Below, piece after piece: positions 43,129 to 50,884 of a DNA stretch of 64,000 bases (positions are counted from its first letter, which is position 1; each line of letters starts with the position of its first letter). The position numbers were made by a program, and so were the translations under genes. The DNA lies in NCBI RefSeq assembly GCF_023156505.1, contig NZ_JALNMJ010000006.1, positions 124,001 through 188,000 of the forward strand, given 5' to 3'. This stretch comes from Roseibium sediminicola (lineage in GTDB: Bacteria > Pseudomonadota > Alphaproteobacteria > Rhizobiales > Stappiaceae). A model generated the notes under the pieces. That model worked only from the letters and a program-made list of their open reading frames with translations. It searched no databases and was not told the DNA's origin.

Positions 43129-43388
43129 AGTCTGGCCCATAAATGAAGCTGACATGGTTTGAGGCGAATTGGTCTCCATCAAGGAGCGAAAGCGCAGGAA
43201 ATGTGGTTCATTTTCAAACCCTTCGCGACGCAGAGGAAGACCAATCCGGTCAAATCCGCAGGACATGGAAATGGCTTCACCCCGTGTCGTCAGCGTGCTT
43301 GGCCGGGCAATAAGCCCGGCCCGCGCACCCTACCTATCGGTGTTTCGCCATTTCTCATGCCATTTCGACTTCATTTATGGGCCAGACG
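43129..43388. mobile_element. MITE-like element, 260 bp, with terminal inverted repeats and 5-bp target duplication
   Basis: The inner 19-base ends GTCTGGCCCATAAATGAAG (43130-43148) and its exact complement (43369-43387) are perfect inverted repeats, with partial matching continuing inward. The direct repeats CTGAG at 43124-43128 and 43389-43393 flank the unit. It contains no transposase frame, so it would depend on a transposase elsewhere. The left copy of CTGAG overlaps the stop codon of the third binding protein. Confidence 0.8.
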
Positions 43389-43405
43389 CTGAGGGCGGTT
43401 TCGGA

Positions 43406-44884
43406 CTAAAGCAGTGAACGGGACGCGTCCCGGACATTCAGCGTCGCGGCGTCGATCTGTGTGGTGGCGGCCGAGATCGACTGCATGTTGCTGGTGACCA
43501 GTTCCACCCCTTGAGCGGCCGTCTGCATGTTGGCGGAAATGTCGTTGGTGACGGCGGTCTGTTCCTCGACCGCCGAAGCGATGCCGGCGGCAATGTCGCC
43601 GATGTTGCGAATGACATCGCGGATCGTTTCGATAGCGGCCACGGCGCTGACCGTGGTTTCCTGGACAGAGTTTACCTGGGCCGAGATTTCCTCGGTTGCC
43701 CTGCTTGTCTGGGAGGCGAGGCTCTTGACCTCGGAGGCAACGACCGCAAAACCCTTGCCGGCTTCTCCGGCGCGGGCCGCCTCGATGGTGGCGTTGAGCG
43801 CCAGAAGGTTGGTCTGATCGGCAATGCCGTCGATCAGCTCTATGACGGAGCCGATGGTCTTTGCGTCTTCGGAGAGGCCGGACATGATTTCGCTTGAGCG
43901 TTCCGCTTCCGAAACCGCGCCCTGCGACACTTCCAGCGCCGTCTGGACCTGGCGGCTGATTTCCTGGATGGAGGCCACCAGCTCCTCCGCGGCGGCGGCC
44001 ACGGTTTGGACGCTCGAGGAGGTCTGCTCCGCGGCTGTGACCGAGCTTGTCGCCTGTTCGGAGGTTGCGGAAATCGACCGTGCGATCTCTTCCAGATCGC
44101 TGTCGATCTGCTGGCGCACGTCAGCGCGTCTGTTGCGCTCGATGACCTGCCCGGTGATGTCGGTGGCGAATTTCACCACCTTGAATGGCCGTCCGCTGGC
44201 ATCGAGGATCGGATTGTAGGTCGCCTGGATCCAGATTTCCCTGCCATCCTTGCCGATCCGCCGGAACTGGTCCGATTTGAAGCGGCCCTCGGCCAGCTCG
44301 TCCCAGAAACGCTTGTAGGCCGGGCTGTCCCTTTCCTCCGGCGCAACAAACAGGCTGTGATGCCGGCTACGGATTTCGTCGAGCGTGTAACCGACCGTCT
44401 TCAGGAAATTCTCGTTGGCATCGACAATGGTGCCGTCGATCTGAAAGTGAATGACCGCCTGTGACCGGTTGATGGCTTCGACCTGACCGGCCGTTTCCGC
44501 GTTCTTCAGCTTCTGTTCCGTGATGTCCGAGGCAACCTTGACGACCTTGACCACCTTGCCGGCCATGTTCAGCACCGGGTTGTAGGACGCCTGGATCCAG
44601 ACTTCCTTGCCGCCCTTGCCGTAACGCAAAAACTCCGCCGATTTGAACTCTCCGGCCGCGAGGTCCTGCCAGAAGGTCTGGTAGTCCCGGCTGTCCGCGT
44701 AAGCCGGCTCGACAAACAGGCGATGATGTTTGCCGCGGATTTCCTCAAGCGTGTAGCCCATCGTGTCGAGGAAATTCCGGTTGGCGGACAGAATGGTGCC
44801 CTCGGGCGTGAATTCGATCATGGCCTGGGACCGGCTCAAGGCCTCGATCACCGCTTTCGATGATCCGGTTTTGAAAAATGTCAT
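43406..44884 (-). CDS. Soluble methyl-accepting chemotaxis protein with two PAS domains
   Basis: A 492-residue cytoplasmic chemoreceptor. Two PAS domains (about 15-130 and 135-250) each hold [20 protein letters not shown] and [24 protein letters not shown] segments with [10 protein letters not shown] / [10 protein letters not shown]. The signalling domain (about 300-490) has the highly conserved tip [20 protein letters not shown] and [20 protein letters not shown]. There is no membrane helix. This layout matches BdlA-type receptors linked to biofilm dispersal, although the ligand (haem, FAD or other) is unknown. ATG 44884 has GGGAG upstream. Confidence 0.92.
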   Translation of the reverse strand: MTFFKTGSSKAVIEALSRSQAMIEFTPEGTILSANRNFLDTMGYTLEEIRGKHHRLFVEPAYADSRDYQTFWQDLAAGEFKSAEFLRYGKGGKEVWIQASYNPVLNMAGKVVKVVKVASDITEQKLKNAETAGQVEAINRSQAVIHFQIDGTIVDANENFLKTVGYTLDEIRSRHHSLFVAPEERDSPAYKRFWDELAEGRFKSDQFRRIGKDGREIWIQATYNPILDASGRPFKVVKFATDITGQVIERNRRADVRQQIDSDLEEIARSISATSEQATSSVTAAEQTSSSVQTVAAAAEELVASIQEISRQVQTALEVSQGAVSEAERSSEIMSGLSEDAKTIGSVIELIDGIADQTNLLALNATIEAARAGEAGKGFAVVASEVKSLASQTSRATEEISAQVNSVQETTVSAVAAIETIRDVIRNIGDIAAGIASAVEEQTAVTNDISANMQTAAQGVELVTSNMQSISAATTQIDAATLNVRDASRSLL

Positions 44885-45225
44885 GATACTCCCCAAAAGT
44901 ATCTGGAATGAAGTCTTGTTTACCTTTTTTATCGGTAAGGCATTAACGCAATGATACTTGTTGCGCAGTGTTCTTCTTGAAGGGGAAGTTTGGAAACAAC
45001 AGGAGGGAGTGTTTAATAGTTGCTCGTTCACCTAAATAAACTTAGACGGGCAATATAGATAATAAGTAAAAAGAAAATTCCATATTTTCAGCTTCTTATC
45101 TCTTGTGTGGCGATTGGATCAGCTCTCTGTTGATTTATTCCACATTGGAAAAAATGCCTAAACGCACGGCAGGCGCCCACCAGGGAGGCGCCCGCGGCTT
45201 TAGGGAAAAGGTAGTTCCGGGCGTT
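44885..45225. other. Intergenic region, AT-rich
   Basis: Upstream of the chemoreceptor and downstream of the SIMPL gene. An imperfect inverted pair GGCGCC...GGCGCC near 45171-45191 follows the SIMPL stop but lacks a T-run. Nothing else was identified. Confidence 0.4.
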
Positions 45226-45972
45226 TTACTTCAACGACCAGCGGATGGTGACGTTGGCGCCGATGATTTCCTCTCCGGCCTCAACCGGCACCGAGCTGGC
45301 CTTGGCGGCCATCATGCCTTCGGCGCGCATCATCACCGGCTGGGGCATTTCCACACCGGTTTCGGTTATGGAGACGATCGTGCCGAGTTCGACACCGGCA
45401 GCGGCCGCGAACACTTCCGCCTTATGGCGGGCTGCCGCAACGGCCTGCTTGCGCGCCTCGTCGAGTTTTTGCTCCGGATCGCTGACTTCGAAGCGGATGC
45501 CGTCGACCGCGTTGGCGCCGCTTTCCACGGTCAGGGTCAGCAGCCCGCCGAGCTTGGTGAGATCGCGCACCTTGACCTCGACACCGTTGCGGATCTCGTA
45601 GCCGATGATGTCCGGCTGGCGGTTGCTGGAGTTGGAATGGTCATAACGCGGATAGATGCCGAAGCCCCGGGTCTGGATGTCCTTGGTCTCGATGCCCTCG
45701 CTTTTGATTGCCTCGATGACCTTGGCGATGGCCGCGCTGTTACCGGCAAGCGCCTCGGCGGCGTTGTCACCGGTGGTGACGACACTGGCGGAAATCACCG
45801 CCATGTCAGGGGCAACGGCGACCGTGCCGCGGCCTTCCATGGTGAGGCTGCCGGCAGGCATCTGGTCCGCCTGCGCCAGAGCCGGGGCAGCGCCGAACAG
45901 CGCAGCGCTCAGACCGGCCGCCAGAACGGCCTTGCGTAGCAGAGGGACGGGAAGGAAATAGCGGACTTTCAT
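45226..45972 (-). CDS. SIMPL-domain (DUF541) periplasmic protein
   Basis: A 248-residue exported protein. The signal peptide is in AVLAAGLSAALFGAAPALAQ. The mature part carries the SIMPL/DUF541 pattern: LTMEGRGTVAVAPDMAVISA, IKSEGIETKDIQTRGFGIYP, VDGIRFEVSDPEQKLDEARK and AVAAARHKAEVFAAAAGVEL. Homologues (e.g. the BP26 antigen of Brucella, YggE of E. coli) form periplasmic or outer-membrane-associated assemblies with stress roles. ATG 45972 is preferred over the long upstream extension because it places the signal peptide at the N-terminus. Confidence 0.93.
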   Translation of the reverse strand: MKVRYFLPVPLLRKAVLAAGLSAALFGAAPALAQADQMPAGSLTMEGRGTVAVAPDMAVISASVVTTGDNAAEALAGNSAAIAKVIEAIKSEGIETKDIQTRGFGIYPRYDHSNSSNRQPDIIGYEIRNGVEVKVRDLTKLGGLLTLTVESGANAVDGIRFEVSDPEQKLDEARKQAVAAARHKAEVFAAAAGVELGTIVSITETGVEMPQPVMMRAEGMMAAKASSVPVEAGEEIIGANVTIRWSLK

Positions 45973-46166
45973 GGGATTTATCCTTGAAGCAAAAGCGAAT
46001 TTCAAGGTCGCGACCCTCACCCTTGAATGCGGCGCGGTAATGACCGCACCGTTCATCCACCGTTCAGGGGCTGGGCCGCATGCGGGCAATGCCCCCTTCT
46101 TGATGGGGAGGCGGCCGCGCGATTTCAACCGGCCGGCCGATTTGCGTCAGTCTTTGAAAGGCGCGG

Positions 46167-47231
46167 TCAGGTGTCCGGCCTGTCCTCTGGGCGAGGGGCG
46201 ATTTCGCCGGTTTGCGACAGCAATACGGCAATCGGCCGGGCGCCGTCGAAGCGGGCGCAGACGATCACGATCATGACGGTCAGGGGTACGCACAGAACCA
46301 TGCCGACGACACCCCAGATCGCCCCCCAGAAGGCCAGCGACAGCATGATCACCAGGCCGGAAAGATTGAGATTGGACCCCATCAGCCGCGGTTCGATCAG
46401 GTTGCCGATGGCGAACTGGATCAGGCCGAGGCCGGTGGCGATCGCGATGAACGGGGCGAGGCTGTCATAATAGACGATCGCCAGAAGGCTCGGGAAGATC
46501 ACTCCGATCAAGGAGCCGATGGTCGGGATGTAATTGAGCAGGAAGGCGATGAACCCGAAGAGAGCGGCGTAAGGCAGGCCGATCGCGATCAGCACAAGGC
46601 TGGTGAGTGCCCCGGTGGCAACGGAGACCGCGGTCTTGATCGAGAAATAATGCATGATCGACCGGTTGATCTCCGCGCGCATAGCGAAGGCGGCCTCGGC
46701 GCGTTCCGGCGTGGCGAACAGGCGCTCGAACTTGCGGTCGAAGGTGGATTGCTCAAGCACCAGGAAGAGGATGTAGATGAACACAAGGCTGGCCGAGCCG
46801 GCCAGCGTCGTCACCAGGCTGGCCCCAGCGGTCACCATGCGCGGCACCACGGAATCCGGCAGCAGATCCTTCAGTTCGATCGGGTCGTTCAGATCCAGGT
46901 GGGACGAGACCTGGTCGAACAGTTCTTCCAAGCGCCGCTGGTAGGTGGGCGCGTCCTGGGCCAGCTGGGTAAGGTTCACCGTGACGATGTCGAGCACCAT
47001 GGTGGCGGCGACAAAGATCACCAGAAGCGCCAATGTGAGCGATATGAACCCCGGAAGGTGCCAGTGGCCGATCGGGATCGCCCGGATGGCATGGGCCAGC
47101 GCGTTGATCATGTACCAGACGATCAGCGCGATCACGAAGGGCAGGATCAGCGAGCGCCCGACGACCAGCAGCCAGCCGATCAGGCACACCAGAATGAGGC
47201 TCAGCGTGACAGACAGAAGCGGGGATCGCAT
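46167..47231 (-). CDS. AI-2E family (DUF20/PerM-type) membrane protein
   Basis: A 354-residue protein with about eight membrane helices of the AI-2E exporter superfamily. Characteristic segments are ILPFVIALIVWYMINALAHA, LVFIYILFLVLEQSTFDRKF and a C-terminal AFLLNYIPTIGSLIGVIFPS, followed by GNLIEPRLMGSNLNLSGLVI, the family signature. Members move varied substrates including cations, and the AI-2 label is not a prediction here. ATG 47231 has GGAG at six bases; a start eight codons earlier is less likely. The neighbouring tRNA is divergent. Confidence 0.92.
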   Translation of the reverse strand: MRSPLLSVTLSLILVCLIGWLLVVGRSLILPFVIALIVWYMINALAHAIRAIPIGHWHLPGFISLTLALLVIFVAATMVLDIVTVNLTQLAQDAPTYQRRLEELFDQVSSHLDLNDPIELKDLLPDSVVPRMVTAGASLVTTLAGSASLVFIYILFLVLEQSTFDRKFERLFATPERAEAAFAMRAEINRSIMHYFSIKTAVSVATGALTSLVLIAIGLPYAALFGFIAFLLNYIPTIGSLIGVIFPSLLAIVYYDSLAPFIAIATGLGLIQFAIGNLIEPRLMGSNLNLSGLVIMLSLAFWGAIWGVVGMVLCVPLTVMIVIVCARFDGARPIAVLLSQTGEIAPRPEDRPDT

Positions 47232-47438
47232 CGGCACTCCGGGACAGGATGGCATTGCTTTCCTTTAGAGCGCATGCGGCGCGTGAACGGAACCGGTTTT
47301 TGGACCGGCGCATCCGACGGCCCCGCCAGTGGCCGCCTTTCCAGACCTTTTTGCACCTGGCTCCGCAAAACCCTTGCCCACGATTCCCGCCATGGTATAC
47401 GGAAAATAGCGCGGGCCTGCTCATGGCGGTCCTGCCGT

Positions 47439-47515
47439 GGGCCTGTAGCTCAATTGGTTAGAGCCGTCCGCTCATAACGGATTGGTTGGGGGTTCGAGTC
47501 CCTCCGGGCCCACCA
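47439..47515 (+). tRNA. tRNA-Ile(CAT) (lysidine type), with encoded CCA
   Basis: 77 bases: acceptor GGGCCTG/CGGGCCC, D-arm GCTC-AATTGGTTA-GAGC, anticodon arm GTCCG-CTCATAA-CGGAT (anticodon CAT), T-arm GGGGG-TTCGAGT-CCCTC, then ACCA. The CAT anticodon could mean Met or Ile2. The GGGCC acceptor and overall sequence resemble alphaproteobacterial tRNA-Ile2, in which C34 is modified to lysidine. An integrase remnant lies within 5 bases of its 3' end, so it has probably served as an integration site. Confidence 0.9.
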
Positions 47516-47719
47516 CTCCACTTTCGGGGTGTTGGCTTTCTTGCATTTTTTCCTCTTTTTGTCCCACTCGATTTGCGGTGAGAAGTAAGTGGGACATTTT
47601 TTCGTCCCGATGTGTTTTCGAGATGTGCAAACGCCGATCTGGCGAGACGTTCCTGTTCGGCCTTTTTGGTATAGATCCGAGCAGTTTTAGAGTCGCTCCA
47701 ACCGAAGACGGCCATGAGC
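47458..47719 (-). pseudogene. C-terminal remnant of a tyrosine recombinase (integrase)
   Basis: The minus-strand frame encodes YQLMAVFGWSDSKTARIYTK, the end of a tyrosine recombinase: the Gly-Trp fills the H/W box and Tyr in ARIYTKKA is the nucleophile. The catalytic Arg-His-Arg part is missing. The frame starts at the left edge of the IS3 element, and no integrase sequence follows on the other side, so the rest was deleted. The frame runs on into the tRNA-Ile gene before stopping. The position beside a tRNA 3' end fits a vanished integrative element. Confidence 0.7.
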
Positions 47720-47787
47720 TGATATGGACCTTTCCCGGATTTGTACCGCTCCTTTGACTTGGTATTTTGCCACAAAGGAGAATGTTC

Positions 47788-48063
47788 ATGGCATCACGTC
47801 ACGGCGCGGAGTTCCGCGCAGAAGCAGTCCGGATTGCGCTGACCAGCGGCTTGTCCCGTAAGCAAGTTGCCAAAGATCTCGGTGTTGGTTTCTCGACACT
47901 GAACCGTTGGATACAGAAGGGCCGGCGCGATCCAGGGAAACCGGCCACACAATCTGACCTTGAAAAGGAGATAGCGGAGCTTCGCCGAGAGAACCGCCTA
48001 CTCCGGGAGGAGAGGGAGGTGTTAAAAAAGGCCACCCAGTTCTTTGCGGAAAGAAGCAAATGA
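47788..48063 (+). CDS. IS3-family transposase OrfA
   Basis: A 91-residue DNA-binding subunit. The helix-turn-helix is TSGLSRKQVAKDLGVGFSTL with LNRWI, followed by a leucine-zipper-like segment LEKEIAELRRENRLLREERE. ATG 47788 has AAGGAG seven bases upstream. The heptamer A-AAA-AAG at 48024-48030, in the correct reading phase, should allow a -1 frameshift to make the OrfAB transposase, and the downstream -1 frame is open into orfB. The stop overlaps the orfB start (ATGA). Confidence 0.9.
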   Translation: MASRHGAEFRAEAVRIALTSGLSRKQVAKDLGVGFSTLNRWIQKGRRDPGKPATQSDLEKEIAELRRENRLLREEREVLKKATQFFAERSK

Positions 48064-48917
48064 GGTTTGCATTCATCGCGGAGAACCAAGGTGTTTTGCC
48101 GGCTTCCAGATTATGTCATATCATGAACGTCAGTCCCCGGGGTTACCGGTCCTGGCGGGATCGCCCTGTAAGTGACCGGCAGCGTAAGGATTTGGTCGTG
48201 CTTGCTCATATCCGGGAGCAATTTCGGTTGTCGCTTGGCAGCTATGGGCGTCCTCGCATGACCGAAGAACTGAAGGAGCTCGGACTTGATGTCGGTCATC
48301 GGCGCATTGGACGGCTGATGCGTGAGAACGCGATCACGGTGACAAGGAGCAAGAAGTACAAGGTGACAACCGACAGCAATCACAGGTTCAACATCGCGCC
48401 AAATCTGCTGAACCGGGACTTTTCTGCTGGCCGGCCGAACCGGAAATGGGCTGGGGACATCAGCTATGTGTGGACCCGGGAGGGCTGGCTCTACCTGGCT
48501 GTCATCCTCGATCTGCATTCCAGACGTGTGGTTGGTTGGGCTGTGAGCAACCGGATGAAACGCGATCTTGCCATCCGGGCCCTGAACATGGCCATCGCCC
48601 TGCGCCGTCCGCCCAGAGGCTGCATTCACCATACGGATCGCGGCAGCCAATATTGCTCTCACGACTATCAGAAGCTTCTGCGCCAGCATGGCTTCCAGGT
48701 CTCAATGAGCGGAACTGGGAACTGTTTTGATAATGCCGCCGTGGAAACCTTCTTCAAAACGATCAAGGCCGAGTTGCTGTGGCAGAAATCATGGGCCTGT
48801 CGCCGCGAAGCTGAAATGGCCATCTTCGAATACATCAATGGCTTCTACAATCCGCGCCGGAGGCACTCGGCTCTGGGATGGAAAAGCCCCTTGGCTTTCG
48901 AAGCAAAGGCCGCGTAA
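48060..48917 (+). CDS. IS3-family transposase OrfB (DDE integrase-like catalytic subunit)
   Basis: A 285-residue catalytic subunit. The N-terminal HTH_21 region YGRPRMTEELKELGLDVGHR precedes the rve core. The catalytic acids are Asp in KWAGDISYVWTREGWLYLAV, Asp in IHHTDRGSQYCS and Glu in NAAVETFFKTIKAELLW. The end WKSPLAFEAKA is typical of the family. It is intact and not frameshifted, so the element may still be active when made as OrfAB through the upstream slippery site. Confidence 0.92.
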   Translation: MRFAFIAENQGVLPASRLCHIMNVSPRGYRSWRDRPVSDRQRKDLVVLAHIREQFRLSLGSYGRPRMTEELKELGLDVGHRRIGRLMRENAITVTRSKKYKVTTDSNHRFNIAPNLLNRDFSAGRPNRKWAGDISYVWTREGWLYLAVILDLHSRRVVGWAVSNRMKRDLAIRALNMAIALRRPPRGCIHHTDRGSQYCSHDYQKLLRQHGFQVSMSGTGNCFDNAAVETFFKTIKAELLWQKSWACRREAEMAIFEYINGFYNPRRRHSALGWKSPLAFEAKAA

Positions 48918-49171
48918 ATGAGAACTCGGAGCGGCATCAAAACGTGACAGGTCCATCTCACGTAGCTGGCTTGGAAAAAAAGCGCAAGACGCTCCATCGG
49001 ATTTGCCCGGGCAGCGATCAAGTTTCCACCTTCCCAGTCTTTTTGCCGTAACTGGAGCTGGAAATTGGCGGCCGCGGGCGGTATGTGATCAGATAACTCA
49101 AAAACACCGGACCCGGCCGCACCAGCGAACATGGGCAGGCACCCCGGATAAGTGCGAGACACGGACACCCC

Positions 49172-50002
49172 ATGGTCAGCTATATCGACGCCGCCGAAGC
49201 CCCCTTGAAGAACACCGGACAGGTGCGCCTCTACGGCCCCGAGGATTTCGAGGGAATGATGCGCGCGGGACAGCTGACAGCCGCCTGCCTCGACGAGCTG
49301 GCCGATATGGTCAAGCCGGGAACGACCACCCAGGAAATCGACGATTTTGTCTATCAGTACGGCCGGGACCACAACGCTCTGCCGGCGACCCTGAACTATC
49401 GCGGCTACACCAAGTCGAGCTGCACCTCGATCAACCACGTCGTCTGCCACGGCATCCCGAACGACAAGGCCCTGCGCGAGGGCGACATCGTCAATATCGA
49501 CGTCACCTTCATCCTCGACGGCTGGCATGGCGATTCCAGCCGCATGTATCCGGTAGGCCAGTTGAAGCGGGCCGCCGAGCGCCTGATCGATGTCACCTAC
49601 GAATCCCTGATGCGCGGCATCGAGGCGGCCAAACCCGGCAACACCACCGGGGATATCGGCCACGCGATCCAGTCCTATGTCGAGGCCGAGCGCTGTTCCG
49701 TGGTGCGCGATTTCTGCGGCCACGGCCTTGGCCTTCTGTTCCACGACACGCCGAACATCCTGCATTACGGCCGCCCGGGCGAAGGCGTCGAGCTGAAACC
49801 CGGCATGATCTTCACCATCGAACCGATGGTCAATCTCGGCCGGCCCCATGTCAAAGTGCTCAGCGACGGCTGGACCGCGGTCACCCGCGACCGTTCGCTG
49901 TCGGCCCAGTTCGAGCATTCCATCGGCATCACGCCGGAAGGCTGCCAGATCTTCACCACCTCGCCCAAGGGCATTCACAAGCCGGGACGGCCCGACGACT
50001 GA
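49172..50002 (+). CDS. map: Type I methionine aminopeptidase
   Basis: A 276-residue enzyme that removes the initiator Met from nascent proteins. The pita-bread fold motifs are visible: [20 protein letters not shown] (His), [20 protein letters not shown] (two Asp ligands), [18 protein letters not shown] (His) and [13 protein letters not shown] (Glu), with the last Glu in [14 protein letters not shown]. The N-terminal extension of about 20 residues is normal for alphaproteobacteria. It is followed 10 bases later by radC, a conserved map-radC pair in this group. Confidence 0.96.
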   Translation: MVSYIDAAEAPLKNTGQVRLYGPEDFEGMMRAGQLTAACLDELADMVKPGTTTQEIDDFVYQYGRDHNALPATLNYRGYTKSSCTSINHVVCHGIPNDKALREGDIVNIDVTFILDGWHGDSSRMYPVGQLKRAAERLIDVTYESLMRGIEAAKPGNTTGDIGHAIQSYVEAERCSVVRDFCGHGLGLLFHDTPNILHYGRPGEGVELKPGMIFTIEPMVNLGRPHVKVLSDGWTAVTRDRSLSAQFEHSIGITPEGCQIFTTSPKGIHKPGRPDD

Positions 50003-50012
50003 CCAGGAGCGT

Positions 50013-50723
50013 ATGAACCAGAAGACCTTCGACGAGTTGGCGCCAAAGTCCGAACCGGACCACAAGGGCCACCGCCAGAGACTGAGGCAACGGTTCCGTA
50101 AAACAGGCGAGCAGGGTCTCGCCGACTACGAGCTTCTGGAATTCCTGTTATTCTCCGCCCTGCCCCGCCAGGACACCAAGAAAATCGCCAAGGCGATGCT
50201 GCAGCGCTTCGGCTCGTTTCCGGCCGCCCTCGCCGCGCCCCGGGAACGCCTGAAGGAGATCCCGGGCCTCTCCGACATCAGCATCGATGCGATCCAGGCC
50301 GTGCATGCGGCAGTCATCCGCTATCACAGCGCGGGACTGGAGCGGAAACAGATGCTCGGCAGCTGGCAGACGGTGATCGACTATCTGCAAGCGGCCATGG
50401 GCCATGCCGGTGTCGAACAGTTCCGGGTGCTTTTTCTGGACAAGAAAAACGCGCTGATCGCCGACGAGGTTCAGCAGACGGGCACGGTCGATCACACGCC
50501 GGTCTATCCGCGGGAAGTGATCCGGCGGGCGCTCGAACATTCGGCAACGGCAATCATTCTGGTGCACAATCACCCGTCCGGCGACCCGACCCCGTCGCGC
50601 GCGGACATCAAGATGACGCGGCAGATCATCGACATCGCAGAGCCGCTCGGCATCACGGTTCACGATCACATCATTGTCGGGCTACGTAAAAATGTCAGTT
50701 TCCGTAGCCTAAATCTGATCTGA
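50013..50723 (+). CDS. radC: RadC-family (JAB/MPN domain) DNA repair protein
   Basis: A 236-residue protein with an N-terminal helix-hairpin-helix part (about 20-90, [30 protein letters not shown]) and a C-terminal JAB/MPN metalloprotease-like domain. The metal-binding motif is [19 protein letters not shown] with H-x-H and Asp. The 'RadC' repair role is historic and disputed. ATG 50013 has AGGAG four bases upstream. It lies 10 bases after map and is probably co-transcribed with it. Confidence 0.94.
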   Translation: MNQKTFDELAPKSEPDHKGHRQRLRQRFRKTGEQGLADYELLEFLLFSALPRQDTKKIAKAMLQRFGSFPAALAAPRERLKEIPGLSDISIDAIQAVHAAVIRYHSAGLERKQMLGSWQTVIDYLQAAMGHAGVEQFRVLFLDKKNALIADEVQQTGTVDHTPVYPREVIRRALEHSATAIILVHNHPSGDPTPSRADIKMTRQIIDIAEPLGITVHDHIIVGLRKNVSFRSLNLI

Positions 50724-50884
50724 GGCCTGTCATCTTCTGGCAATGTTCAAAAGCAGCCAAATATCTTTTCACCCTTGAATAAACAAAATCGGCATTTTTT
50801 CCGCTTTACCCTTATTTTACTATAGTTCTGCGGCATTCCTTAACCGAGATCGACAATACTCTGCCCAAACAACTGGGCACGTGT

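Larger units (their letters stand above)
47720..48960. mobile_element. IS3-family insertion sequence, 1,241 bp
   Basis: The ends begin TGA-ATGGACCT and share about 28 bases of imperfect inverted repeat (TGGACCT ... CCGCTCC at both ends, about 21 of 28 matching), with TG/CA termini typical of IS3. It carries orfA and orfB with a slippery A-AAA-AAG. No 3-4 bp target duplication is seen (AGC left, CGT right), suggesting a deletion or recombination after insertion. Confidence 0.85.

Noticed and set aside
45103-45939. Plus-strand frame opposite the SIMPL gene
   Set aside because: Shadow frame; the minus-strand protein has a signal peptide and the SIMPL pattern.
47472-47789. Second minus-strand frame over the tRNA-Ile region (GLEPPTNPL peptide)
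   Set aside because: False gene over the tRNA T-arm. Only the other frame, with the integrase end, has family likeness.
47717-48963. Target-site duplication of the IS3 element
   Set aside because: Bases next to the chosen ends (AGC and CGT) do not match, and moving the ends a few bases does not give a 3-4 bp repeat.
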